From the NCBI GenBank assembly GCA_013215145.1, contig JABSRP010000012.1, forward strand, positions 62,001 through 126,000: a DNA stretch of 64,000 nt, in the 5' to 3' direction. A program made the translations under genes and the position numbers. This DNA comes from Pseudobacteriovorax sp. (GTDB lineage Bacteria > Bdellovibrionota_B > Oligoflexia > Oligoflexales > Oligoflexaceae). Every line of letters starts with the position of its first letter. The first letter of the stretch is position 1. Shown here in pieces: positions 17,708 through 26,541 of this stretch. Below the pieces are notes generated by a model. It saw only the letters and a program-made list of their open reading frames with translations. It was not told where the DNA came from and searched no databases.

Positions 17708-19440
17708 TAGTATTCCCTTTTGATAGAAATAGAATCTGCAAAATCACCGAGGTAACGACCGATAACATCCGCCGAAGGAAACGCCAGAGTATACAAGAAT
17801 AGTATTTCAGAGCGTTCTTCGTCATAAACCTTCAATTCGGGATTTTTGTGACTTTGATAGTAACCTTGTACTGTATATTTGTGTGTTTTTTCAGGCTGGT
17901 AAGACAATCCACCAATTAATTGAATACCGGTATCGGTTCGAGGGCAGGTTACACCGACTTCTGAAAACGATTGACCAAACTCACAGCTTCCGATTTTGAT
18001 TTGATCGAATAAATAGGAATCCTGATAGTAGGCTAGTCCAGCTGTCAAGGTCCACTCGGAAAAGATATCGAAGCTTACCCGGGATGAGAAACCGGTTCTC
18101 TGGTACTCCTCCCAAAAATCGTTAGTTAAATACTGATAAGAATAAACGCGATTGTCCCAAAGAAGTTTATCTCCGAATAAGCTCCACTGATGTCCGATGG
18201 AGAAGCTAATAAATGGGTCTGTACTGCTTGAGAAGATTGCATAGGTCTGTCTAGAAAACTCACTTTGCTCGAGGTTGACGGTCTTATTCAGGTAAATGTA
18301 ACTATACAGAGAGTGTTTTTGATCGATGTTCCAGCGGATCCAAGGAGTTAAATTGTTTGACTGAGAAATGGTAGTGACTTTTCTGACTTCTGGCCTTTCT
18401 GGAGCTGGATAAATCGAAGATCCTGACCTTAGTATTCGAAAATCCCCGTAAATTCCGGTTTCGATATTTTTGTTTACATTAGTCTTTAACTCCACATAAA
18501 CTTTATGCTCGCGTTCCTGTAAATCTGGACGAAAGGGAAAGTAAGTAAAATCTGTAGGATCATCGAAATATACTTCAATTCTTTCGTTATTGGTAAACCA
18601 TTGCTGAGTGTAGTTGTAGCCAACCATAGTTTCGATTTGATCGCTATAAAATGGGCCCAGACCAAATCCTGCTGCTAGCTGTAAATAAGTCTCTTCAAAA
18701 CCGGCACCTGTTGCCACAACAGGTTCACCACGAAAAGCCGGGTTAGATCTTTTCCCCACCGTATAATCAAATCCAGTCTGAAAATACCAAAAGTGTGGAC
18801 GTTCGGTGAATGATAGTCGGTGCTTTTGAAAAATTTCAGCTTTAAGCCGATTTCTTTGGGTCTCTTTGATGGGGGAGTAGACTCGTTTTGCTATGTTTCT
18901 TTCAGTTTCAATTAGCCTCTTTATAAAGGGGCTACGGGGAAAGTCTTTTTTGAACTGATTAATGGATTTTTTGGCTGCCGAAAAATCCCTTTTATCGTAA
19001 TATATCCCTATCAGTTCGAGAGCTGCAAGGGACGACGACTTGTCTTTGACGGCTATTGAGTTTTTTAGGGCCTTTATCGCTAACTCCTCCTGATCGATAG
19101 CGTCATAAGCAATGCCCTGATAAAAGTAATTTAAGCTTTTACTTGCCAGCTTTTTTCGGACTTTTTTGAGTGCTTTTAATGCCTGTCTAGGCTGCCCATT
19201 ATGATAATATGATGCCCCGAGGAGGTTCCATATAGGGTAGTCCTTTGGCTTCTTTCTTAGGTACTTCCGATAAAGGTTCAGCGCTTTCTTGTATTTTTTT
19301 GTTTCGAAGGCAGCGTTTGCCTGCTTCACCAAGGTAGCTTGGGCTAATATATGCTGCGGAGAAAACAGTAGTATTAAACACAAAATATTGATTAGACTGC
19401 GAGAGGTAATTGTTGGCTTAATATTTAGGGTCAGATTCAT
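17707..19440 (-). CDS. Outer-membrane TPR-beta-barrel protein (first of two)
   Basis: 577 residues. I start at ATG 19440, which begins a signal peptide ending in HILAQA; the longer frame has no such start. Residues 35-170 are TPR-like repeats with many lysines (KKYKKALNLYRKYLRKKP, then NGQPRQALKALKKV). The remaining 380 residues are alternating aromatic strands typical of a large beta-barrel, ending ISIKREY. The plan, periplasmic TPR plus barrel, recalls PgaA/BcsC exopolysaccharide exporters in miniature. No polysaccharide synthase is nearby. A protein of the same plan is at 22409-24253. Confidence 0.75.
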   Translation of the reverse strand: MNLTLNIKPTITSRSLINILCLILLFSPQHILAQATLVKQANAAFETKKYKKALNLYRKYLRKKPKDYPIWNLLGASYYHNGQPRQALKALKKVRKKLASKSLNYFYQGIAYDAIDQEELAIKALKNSIAVKDKSSSLAALELIGIYYDKRDFSAAKKSINQFKKDFPRSPFIKRLIETERNIAKRVYSPIKETQRNRLKAEIFQKHRLSFTERPHFWYFQTGFDYTVGKRSNPAFRGEPVVATGAGFEETYLQLAAGFGLGPFYSDQIETMVGYNYTQQWFTNNERIEVYFDDPTDFTYFPFRPDLQEREHKVYVELKTNVNKNIETGIYGDFRILRSGSSIYPAPERPEVRKVTTISQSNNLTPWIRWNIDQKHSLYSYIYLNKTVNLEQSEFSRQTYAIFSSSTDPFISFSIGHQWSLFGDKLLWDNRVYSYQYLTNDFWEEYQRTGFSSRVSFDIFSEWTLTAGLAYYQDSYLFDQIKIGSCEFGQSFSEVGVTCPRTDTGIQLIGGLSYQPEKTHKYTVQGYYQSHKNPELKVYDEERSEILFLYTLAFPSADVIGRYLGDFADSISIKREY

Positions 19441-20252
19441 TGAATAGATCACACTCTCAGGCTGTTGCAGGAATCCATTTATCAGGGCCAAACGCCCACA
19501 AAACGTCAGTTGTGATAATGACAGGGCGTTTTAGTGATGGCAACCTAAAGATTACTCATCTGTTTGAAAAGATTGGCGGTGTGGGGCGGCTTTTTTCTGA
19601 TGAGAGGATTTTTGAGATAGTCCGTGAGTTCAGGCCCGAAACTATTTTTGTCGATTGCCCTCTGACCGAGCCTCCCTGTGTATCTTGCGTAAGGCCAAAA
19701 TGCCCAGGGGTTGATGGCTGCGAAGACTTGGGGGTGGCGTATATGCAGTATTTAGTTAACGACAGCAGCCGCAAAAGAAAAAGACCCATTAACCCTCAAA
19801 CGCAGCGTTTATGGGATGTTAATCTTTGGTCGTTAGATCGGTATGCGTTACAAGAGCCTAGTTATAGTGCAAATATGGCGCCATTGGTGGCGCGCGCGAA
19901 GACTCTGCAAAGAAGACTTCGTAGTTTGGATGAAGCCTTGACACTTCGCGAAACTCATATTCCTCTAGCTTTGAAACATTTGAACGATCGATTGGGTGCA
20001 AACCAAGATGACGTTTTAGGTTACCGTTCCTTCGGCATTGGAAAAGGCTGTCGAGGCCGATTGGTCGAGCGATTTTTTGCCAATAAATGGGTTGATCTCA
20101 ATCATTTGGACGAGTGTGCTAGCTCCGTGGAGAACTTTCACGCGTTCATAGCTGCATTTGTTGGCGCGTTAGATCTGGATAAAATGACGACTCAACCCCC
20201 TAATGCGCTTTTTAGCGAACAGGGGTGGGTTTGCCTTCCAAGTTTGCCATAA
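19440..20252 (+). CDS. DUF429-like predicted nuclease (RNase H fold)
   Basis: 270 residues. The pattern AGIHLSG near the N-terminus and FVDCPLTEPP after it resembles the GIDxS and hIDxPL motifs of DUF429, an RNase H-fold family of unknown biochemistry; the first aspartate is His here. A cysteine cluster CVSCVRPKCPGVDGC follows and may bind metal. TTG 19440 is the only usual start before the conserved beginning. Its first base is also the first base of the opposite gene's ATG, so the two divergent starts overlap. Family assignment is moderate. Confidence 0.55.
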   Translation: MNRSHSQAVAGIHLSGPNAHKTSVVIMTGRFSDGNLKITHLFEKIGGVGRLFSDERIFEIVREFRPETIFVDCPLTEPPCVSCVRPKCPGVDGCEDLGVAYMQYLVNDSSRKRKRPINPQTQRLWDVNLWSLDRYALQEPSYSANMAPLVARAKTLQRRLRSLDEALTLRETHIPLALKHLNDRLGANQDDVLGYRSFGIGKGCRGRLVERFFANKWVDLNHLDECASSVENFHAFIAAFVGALDLDKMTTQPPNALFSEQGWVCLPSLP

Positions 20253-20372
20253 ATCAATAAATTGTAAATAAAGCAGGAAGTTAAACGTCTGTTCGACTTC
20301 TTTGATGCATCGCTCCTAAGGATGAAGGGTTCCTCACCGATGACCTCTCCATGACATTGTAAGGAGTTGAGA

Positions 20373-21104
20373 TTGCGCATCGTTGTTTATGGAAATACAA
20401 ACATCGGACGTGTCCGTAAAAATAACCAAGACAGCATTTATGTAAGCTCGGAGCACGGCTTAGTTGTTGTTGCTGATGGTATTGGTGGGCGCAAAGGTGG
20501 AGAGATTGCTTCGAGTATGGCCGTAAACGGGATGAAAAATGCTTACCTGTCCTGTGAAAGTTTGCGACATGAAGAGGTGTCACCGTTTCTTATCAAAAGC
20601 ATCGATTCGGTCAACAAGGCGATCATCAACCACGGAAAAAATAATGCTGACCTTGAGGGAATGGCAACCACATTAAACTGTATTCTTTATGTCGGCGAAA
20701 AAGCCTATATCTGCCACTTAGGTGATAGTCGAACTTATCTGTATTACCAGGGGCAAATGTGGCAGCTGACCTTCGATCACAATATCGAAAACTACGTGGA
20801 GCGTGGCTGGCTACCAGACGAGACGCTGATGAATAATCCAAAGCCTGGTGCGCTTGTTCGGGCATTAGGCTTGGCTGAAGAATGTGATGTAGATATCTAT
20901 GAAATCAACCTTAGGCCGGGAGAGATTTTGTTGACCTGCTCTGATGGACTGACGGGAATGGTAAGTGATCATGAGATCCGGAAAATGATCCGTGCTAACA
21001 CAAGTCAACTTCATAAATTACCAAACATTTTGATCGAGGCAGCTAATCGAAACGGTGGAGTCGATAACATCACGGTTGCGATTTCGGGAGTATTGAAGGA
21101 CTAA
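20373..21104 (+). CDS. PP2C-type Ser/Thr protein phosphatase
   Basis: About 243 residues, bacterial PrpC/Stp1-like. Metal-binding motifs are intact: NNQDS, VVADGIGGRKGG, HLGDSRTYLY, CSDGLTGM and GGVDNITVA. TTG 20373 is chosen because AAGGAG (20361-20366) is then 6 bases upstream; TTG 20367 would touch it. It is soluble and cytosolic. The adjoining kinase cluster provides an obvious candidate substrate system. The stop overlaps the next ATG (TAATG), coupling it to the GYF_2-like membrane protein. Confidence 0.93.
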   Translation: MRIVVYGNTNIGRVRKNNQDSIYVSSEHGLVVVADGIGGRKGGEIASSMAVNGMKNAYLSCESLRHEEVSPFLIKSIDSVNKAIINHGKNNADLEGMATTLNCILYVGEKAYICHLGDSRTYLYYQGQMWQLTFDHNIENYVERGWLPDETLMNNPKPGALVRALGLAEECDVDIYEINLRPGEILLTCSDGLTGMVSDHEIRKMIRANTSQLHKLPNILIEAANRNGGVDNITVAISGVLKD

Positions 21105-22405
21105 TGGCAGATAAGCTTTATCTAATTCGCGTTGATATGGAACGATTTATCGGTCCTGCAACCTTGCGTGAAGTAAGAGACGCTTATCGCCGCATGGAGT
21201 TTGGATTACAGGATGAAATTGCTTCCAGTAACAAACCATGGGTAGCTTTCGACGATCTCGAACGTATCAATCGCATATATCCTGAGCTCGCAAATCTAAT
21301 TAAAAAAGAGATGCTTTCAGGTTGGGGCTCGACGGAACCGGAGTCAAAAGTAGGGTCACAAAGTGAAAGTCCTGAATCGAAAGTTAGAAAGTCGAAGGGA
21401 TTATTTTTAAAGCTTGGTTTTGTGATCATGGGAGTTCTATTAGCTGGTGTGCTCGAGCTGCTATTTAAAGACTACAAATGGCAAGACATCTCCCACATGG
21501 TTCAAGACACAGCCTACGCGAGAGCCATATTTTATTTTGGTGATAAATACAACGCAAAATTTGAATCACATATGGATCGAAATCAAAAGTCGATAAGTAA
21601 ATCCCTTAAGAAACGTGGCAAGGCCGCTTATTGGCTGCCCTATGTTCGTGCAGTTGCGTTTTCCCGAGATGGCACTTGGAAAGGAGTGAGTCAAAAAAAA
21701 TTAAGAGGAAAAGATGCTGCCAATGCTCCACAGGACTGTAGTTTGGCGGCTTGGAAAAACCGATGGTCAAACAGCCAGGACAAATGGAAACCGTTTCTTG
21801 ATGGAAAAATATTACCATCAGAAGACTGGGCGCGGCTACTGGTATGGGATGAAAACTGGGTCAAGCAACGAACTATAAATGATCAGTGGAAATGGCCTCT
21901 AAATTACTATGCGGCTTGTATGCGAATGGCACGGAAAGCGCTCCGTAAAACTGTTAAGCTAGAGGATAGTATAGAAGCAAAAATATTTGACTCACGTTTG
22001 AAATGGGCTATCAGTTTTGTCAATGACGAGGAATACGGTAATGAGTTTGAAATGTTCGGTGGACTTTGGTCATTATCGTGTATCGAAAGTACAGTCGACT
22101 CGGAGGAAATAAATAAATGCCTTGAAAACAAGGGGTTTAGTAAGAGTTGGAAAGATCTGTTAGATAGAAGAGTTAAACTAAGAAGAGCCAGGATTATATT
22201 AGCAAATTATTCTAAGCTATCAGAATCCAATCTAAAGAACCTCAAAAGTTCCATTGAAAAAATTGTTTTAAAGGATCCTTTCATCAAATTTGATTATCGC
22301 GAAGAGCTGAAGTTTTTCCAATTGCTGATTCAGCGTGGTGGAGATCAAGAGTCGCTGGAAAAAATGTTTCGAGAGAAAAAAGCTCCCCTGAAGTTTGAGT
22401 ACTAG
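21104..22405 (+). CDS. Single-pass membrane protein with GYF_2-like N-terminal domain
   Basis: 433 residues. The first 70 (LYLIRVDMERFIGPATLREV, then DEIASSNKPWVAFDDL) have the look of a GYF_2/DUF4339 domain: a GP motif, then a (x)S..KPWV segment. One transmembrane helix (about 107-124) follows a Ser/Glu-rich linker. The 300-residue region beyond it is rich in Trp and Lys and matches nothing I know. It presumably lies in the periplasm. It is translationally coupled to the PP2C gene and 3 bases before the TPR-barrel gene, which suggests a bridge between cytosolic signalling and the outer-membrane protein. Confidence 0.6.
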   Translation: MADKLYLIRVDMERFIGPATLREVRDAYRRMEFGLQDEIASSNKPWVAFDDLERINRIYPELANLIKKEMLSGWGSTEPESKVGSQSESPESKVRKSKGLFLKLGFVIMGVLLAGVLELLFKDYKWQDISHMVQDTAYARAIFYFGDKYNAKFESHMDRNQKSISKSLKKRGKAAYWLPYVRAVAFSRDGTWKGVSQKKLRGKDAANAPQDCSLAAWKNRWSNSQDKWKPFLDGKILPSEDWARLLVWDENWVKQRTINDQWKWPLNYYAACMRMARKALRKTVKLEDSIEAKIFDSRLKWAISFVNDEEYGNEFEMFGGLWSLSCIESTVDSEEINKCLENKGFSKSWKDLLDRRVKLRRARIILANYSKLSESNLKNLKSSIEKIVLKDPFIKFDYREELKFFQLLIQRGGDQESLEKMFREKKAPLKFEY

Positions 22406-22408
22406 TAC

Positions 22409-24253
22409 ATGGCTTTGGAGCTATCCTACTTCAAAAGATTTGCTTTAGTTTCCTTTTCATGCTTGATCTTTTTTATAAACGAGCAAAACACGATCGCTCA
22501 AGCGAAAAGTAGCGAATCACAGTTTGAAAGTCCTCTTAAAACGGCAAAAAAATTAGTCAAAAAAAAACGATATCGAAAAGCGGAAAAAGTGTTAAGAAAA
22601 GTCATTGCTGAAGTGCCAGAAACGGAAGCCTATCTTCTCCTGGCAGAGTCACTGTTCTTTCAAAAAAAACGAAAAGAAGCTAGAGCTTTCTTTGACCGCG
22701 TGCCACCGCTGATGCTTTCAAACTCAAATGCCTATGCGTGGGGTATGACTTACCTTAGATTGAAAGATTGGGATAGGGCCATCATAGGGTTTAAAAAGGT
22801 TGGAAAAAAAAGCTCCTATCGAGGATTGGCGGCTTATTATCTCGGTTTTTGTTATTACAAGAAAAAGCAATGGTATACCGCAAAAAAATTTTTAAAAAAG
22901 GCGGATTTAAAACGTTTGCCATCAAAACTAAAGCGAAAACGTACTCAGTTGCTAAAAATGATTCAAACTAATCGAGATCGAGAGTTAGATAGATTAGTTT
23001 CTGGGAGTGGGACCGTCGAGTCAGATGATCCAGGAGAAGAGTTGAATGTGGACGCACTTTTATTACCTAAATTTTCTGTGGTCGAAGAGTCTAAGTCTAA
23101 ACCAAAAAAATATCGTTTAAAGGGTCTGGCAACTTTGACCCAATTAAGTAGAAACCTTGAAAATCATGGCTTTGTCAATGATACCCTAGACGTTGGTCTA
23201 ACGAAAGTATCGGGAGAATATACCGGTGTATTTAGGCCTTCTGCAATGAAGCACCTAACGCTTGGTCTTCAGGTAGGAGCGGGATATGCAAGCCTTAGGA
23301 CGGCGTCAACCGTGGCCACTTTTATTACATTACAAGACACGACAGGGGTATTTGTTCAACAAGAGAATGTTAAAATCACAGAAGACTATTTTATAACCAA
23401 ATTGAGGCCGTTTTTGAGCCTGCAGATATCCGAAAATCAAAAGCTTCAGGTGTCGCTAACCGGGCTTTTGCACATGTCTCAGAGAAGTCAATTTGGTGAT
23501 TGGGGGTTTAACTCAGGAAAGGTTGGTTATTCTCTCCGACTATCTCAAGTTAGAGTGAAGGCAGATGTTGGTTTAAGAAATCAATTTGATGAACTACTTG
23601 ATGCTACGGTAGATGAGACCGTTCTGGATTTAGCGGCATTTTTTCAATTCGACGATCTAGAGTTCTTTGTGAAGTCTAAGAATATTTCAAGACAGGGGGA
23701 GCTTTATATTAATCCATCTCCTCATAGGACGTTACTTCTAGGACCTTCTGTCAATGAAATAGATGGTTTTCAAAGCATTACTACATTTTTGATAGGCTCT
23801 GAAATCAGTTGGCAGCGATTTAACCTTGGACTTAGACTGAGTCAGATCAAGCGAGGTTCCGACGAAGAGTATATCCCAAGGCAAAATAGTACGGACCTCA
23901 TCGATCGTCACGCAAAAAAAGTTTCCTCGGCAAAGGCTTTAGGTAAGGTCTCAATTTTCTCAGAATCATCCCTTTTTGGAAAAGTTGAATTATCTCAAGT
24001 CGGTACTTTTGTACAGGAGGTCGAAACAGTGGATGGGGCTCTTTCGGTATTTCAAACTGATGCCGATATTACGAGTTATTCGTTGGGGGCACTCTTTGCA
24101 CCTTTTTCCTGGCTGAAACTTGAGGGTGTATTCTATTATACCGAGATCTCATATAGTCCCATAAATTTTCGAACTAGTGAAAATTTTTTGAAGTCGACTC
24201 CGGACGTCATTACTGGTTCGCGATTAAGGGCCTTATTCGGAATCGATTTTTGA
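22409..24253 (+). CDS. Outer-membrane TPR-beta-barrel protein (second of two)
   Basis: 614 residues. A signal peptide ends near TIAQAK. About 160 residues of Lys-rich TPR-like repeats follow (LVKKKRYRKAEKVLRKVI; LKDWDRAIIGFKKVGKK; KKKQWYTAKKFLKKA). A linker and a roughly 380-residue barrel end in LRALFGIDF with a terminal Phe. The plan is the same as that of the protein at 17707-19440, but in a different operon behind the phosphatase. The very positive TPR surface suggests a negatively charged partner. Function unknown; export or surface attachment is inference. Confidence 0.75.
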   Translation: MALELSYFKRFALVSFSCLIFFINEQNTIAQAKSSESQFESPLKTAKKLVKKKRYRKAEKVLRKVIAEVPETEAYLLLAESLFFQKKRKEARAFFDRVPPLMLSNSNAYAWGMTYLRLKDWDRAIIGFKKVGKKSSYRGLAAYYLGFCYYKKKQWYTAKKFLKKADLKRLPSKLKRKRTQLLKMIQTNRDRELDRLVSGSGTVESDDPGEELNVDALLLPKFSVVEESKSKPKKYRLKGLATLTQLSRNLENHGFVNDTLDVGLTKVSGEYTGVFRPSAMKHLTLGLQVGAGYASLRTASTVATFITLQDTTGVFVQQENVKITEDYFITKLRPFLSLQISENQKLQVSLTGLLHMSQRSQFGDWGFNSGKVGYSLRLSQVRVKADVGLRNQFDELLDATVDETVLDLAAFFQFDDLEFFVKSKNISRQGELYINPSPHRTLLLGPSVNEIDGFQSITTFLIGSEISWQRFNLGLRLSQIKRGSDEEYIPRQNSTDLIDRHAKKVSSAKALGKVSIFSESSLFGKVELSQVGTFVQEVETVDGALSVFQTDADITSYSLGALFAPFSWLKLEGVFYYTEISYSPINFRTSENFLKSTPDVITGSRLRALFGIDF

Positions 24254-24267
24254 GTGCTTATCATCCC

Positions 24268-25326
24268 TTATTTTTGTTTTAGACTCATATAACCACCGAG
24301 AAGATCATCGTGACCTTTGGCAAATATATATGAGTCTTTGAGAAAAATATCTGGTTGCAAAGGACCAGAAAAAGATCTGGTATTTTTGTTTGTTGCTATG
24401 ATGACTGAGTTGCTTATGGTCGTACCCAACAAGTCTGCGATACCAGCACTTGGTTCGCCGACAGTCGTAACGACTCTTGCATCTGATGCTTTTAAAAGGG
24501 TGATAAGCTTTTCCGCGCCGCCCTTGGTACCACTATTTTGTAATATTGTTATAGGGCGGCCGTCTAGATTCGAATGAAACCTACTGAAGTCGGTAGATGA
24601 CGGACAATAGCTATCTCTTAGGTCAATTATGATGGCCTCTGGCTTGTTGTTTTGACTCGTTATTCTACTAGTCAACGTCAGTAAGGGTTTGGAGCAATCA
24701 ATCAAATGCAGGTAGATCCAAGAGCGCTTCTTTGCTTTATCGTGAATGGTGCGGGAGGAGGACTGGATGTAATCTGACACCATGGAATAATAGCTTTTGG
24801 TTGTAGCATCGTAAGATACTTTTTTTGCTAGGCTTGTTGGGTCAGACTGAATCTCTACCGTGTGATCACCCTTGTTGTTTGAGATTATTTTCGTGATCTT
24901 GTCGCCCCTCTGGATCGGAGTGGTAGATCTTAACGTTCTAGGGAGTACGTATTTGATGTAGTTTGCTGATCCCTTTTGCTCCACCACAAATATGCCCTTA
25001 CCGTCAGGAACTTTGGCAGTCATCTGCCAATACCCCAGATCTGTGGGACGAAAAAACAAACTTGGCCCTATTTGTGATTGACGGAGTATAGCCCGTAGAT
25101 TTAGGTCAACCGCCCTATCGGAGAGAGATTGGCTACTAGCTATCTGTTTGAGTCTTTCTATATTCTTTTTTCCGTCTAGTTTTAACTCTTGGGGTATCGA
25201 AGCCTCAAACTGACGAAAGACTGCGTCAATATATTCGGATGCTCGGACTGATGATGGTGCCAGAGTCAGAATAGAACTTATTAATGTCAAAAAACCTAGG
25301 AACGGTCTTTGAGATAATCCTGTCAT
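24268..25326 (-). CDS. Secreted S41 peptidase-like protein, probably inactive
   Basis: 352 residues with a signal peptide ending SSVRAS. The fold looks like the C-terminal processing peptidase family S41: AIIIDLRDSYCPSS corresponds to the usual IDLR..GG region, and ILQNSGTKGGAEKLITLLK to the catalytic segment. In active enzymes this reads close to TASASE. The nucleophile position is Gly here, and the later GKG lysine motif is replaced by GEPSAGIADLL. A PDZ-like part may lie around residues 95-150. The ATG has GGGAG upstream. Most likely it is a non-catalytic binding protein, but the family call itself is only moderate. Confidence 0.55.
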   Translation of the reverse strand: MTGLSQRPFLGFLTLISSILTLAPSSVRASEYIDAVFRQFEASIPQELKLDGKKNIERLKQIASSQSLSDRAVDLNLRAILRQSQIGPSLFFRPTDLGYWQMTAKVPDGKGIFVVEQKGSANYIKYVLPRTLRSTTPIQRGDKITKIISNNKGDHTVEIQSDPTSLAKKVSYDATTKSYYSMVSDYIQSSSRTIHDKAKKRSWIYLHLIDCSKPLLTLTSRITSQNNKPEAIIIDLRDSYCPSSTDFSRFHSNLDGRPITILQNSGTKGGAEKLITLLKASDARVVTTVGEPSAGIADLLGTTISNSVIIATNKNTRSFSGPLQPDIFLKDSYIFAKGHDDLLGGYMSLKQK

Positions 25327-25427
25327 GGTTTACTCCCATATGGAAGGAAAGTAAGTGCATTTTCCGTTTAGAAACATTAAGACCAATGTAACGGCATCAC
25401 CTTAATGCCCTTTTTACTGGGAAACCA

Positions 25428-26060
25428 ATGACAAACCGAATTGCGGAACAAAAACCGAATTTTGCCAAAGAGATGCTGAGAAATTCTAGCCTCTTCTACG
25501 GCGTCATGGTGGCACTAGGTCTCCTGACGATTCACTACCAGTACAACAATCTGGGCGGGCTTTTTGGGGCTGTTGCTCTTGAACTACCTTTTCTTGAAAC
25601 AGTAATTGCTACTGGCTTAGCGTTTCTATGCTGCCTAGTGGCTCACTTTCTACTGTCCATGCAATTTGCTAGCTACCGAGCCTATCGGTCGATTATGACC
25701 CGGATTATCGGTAGGTTACCATTGTACTTAGGGTTGTATTTAGCCGTTTTGTCGGCCTTTGCGGAAGAGGTGTTGTTTCGCGCTGCTATCCAACCTCAGA
25801 TGGGGCTGGTGCTCACGACCATACTATTTTCGTTAATTCATGCTGGACCGATGATTCGGCTCGGCCCTTGGACTCTCATGACAGTGATTGTTGGCATCTT
25901 ATGTGGCTGGCTGTTTGATAGAACTGGGATACTATGGCCAAGCTTGTTCATCCATGCTGGTTTTAATATTTGCTCAATTGTTGCCCACAAGCTTTCCTAT
26001 AATACACTTATCGCCTCGTCTGATAGCGGTAGTAGCGAACAATTGACGGAAAGAGATTAG
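25428..26060 (+). CDS. CPBP-family intramembrane protease
   Basis: 210-residue membrane protein of the CPBP/Abi (CAAX protease-like) family. Motif 1 AEEVLFRAAI (EExxxR), motif 2 FSLIHAG (FxxxH) and motif 3 HAGFNICS (HxxxN) are intact, so a glutamate-based intramembrane protease is expected. About five to six hydrophobic helices are visible. Substrate unknown. ATG 25428 has only a weak ribosome site. It is the first gene of the plus-strand run leading to trmL and hisC (4-base gap to trmL). Confidence 0.87.
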   Translation: MTNRIAEQKPNFAKEMLRNSSLFYGVMVALGLLTIHYQYNNLGGLFGAVALELPFLETVIATGLAFLCCLVAHFLLSMQFASYRAYRSIMTRIIGRLPLYLGLYLAVLSAFAEEVLFRAAIQPQMGLVLTTILFSLIHAGPMIRLGPWTLMTVIVGILCGWLFDRTGILWPSLFIHAGFNICSIVAHKLSYNTLIASSDSGSSEQLTERD

Positions 26061-26064
26061 CACA

Positions 26065-26526
26065 TTGAATTTCAATCATCCCGAAATATGCTTGTTTCAG
26101 CCTGAAATCCCGCAAAACACGGGAAATATAGGACGATTGTCTGCGGCCACTGCCTGTCGTCTGCATCTAATTAAACCTTTTGGGTTCGATATGTCAGATA
26201 AAAATGTGCGGCGTCCGGGATTAGACTATTGGCCATTTCTCGACTTGGAGATCCATGATCACTTTGAGGACTTATATCAACGTCTAGAGGGAAGGGTCGC
26301 ATTTTTCTCAAAATTTGCCACCAAGCCATACACTGAGATTCCAAGTGATACTCGTTTGTTGGTTTTTGGGCGTGAGACCTCAGGTTTTCCCGATTCCTTT
26401 CATCGAGATTATTCCGATCAGTTATATCAAATTCCCATGTTTCATAGTGGCGTTAGAAGCCTAAATCTCTCGAATGCTGTGGCGATTGTTGTATACGACC
26501 AGCTTCGTCAAAGAGGTCTTTTTTAG
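26065..26526 (+). CDS. trmL: tRNA (cytidine/uridine-34-2'-O)-methyltransferase
   Basis: 153-residue SPOUT-class enzyme that 2'-O-methylates the wobble base of certain leucine tRNAs. The family motifs are clear: LFQPEIPQNTGNIGR at the N-terminus, RRPGLDYW, LVFGRETSGFPDS, and the knot-forming RSLNLSNAVAIVVYDQLRQ at the C-terminus. The length is typical. It starts at TTG 26065 behind GGAAAGAG. Confidence 0.95.
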   Translation: MNFNHPEICLFQPEIPQNTGNIGRLSAATACRLHLIKPFGFDMSDKNVRRPGLDYWPFLDLEIHDHFEDLYQRLEGRVAFFSKFATKPYTEIPSDTRLLVFGRETSGFPDSFHRDYSDQLYQIPMFHSGVRSLNLSNAVAIVVYDQLRQRGLF

Positions 26527-26541
26527 AAAGGAGTATCAAAA

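Noticed and set aside
17707..24253. Pga/Bcs exopolysaccharide export operon
   Set aside because: No glycosyltransferase/synthase, deacetylase or cellulase gene is present; only the TPR-barrel plan and PilZ are shared.
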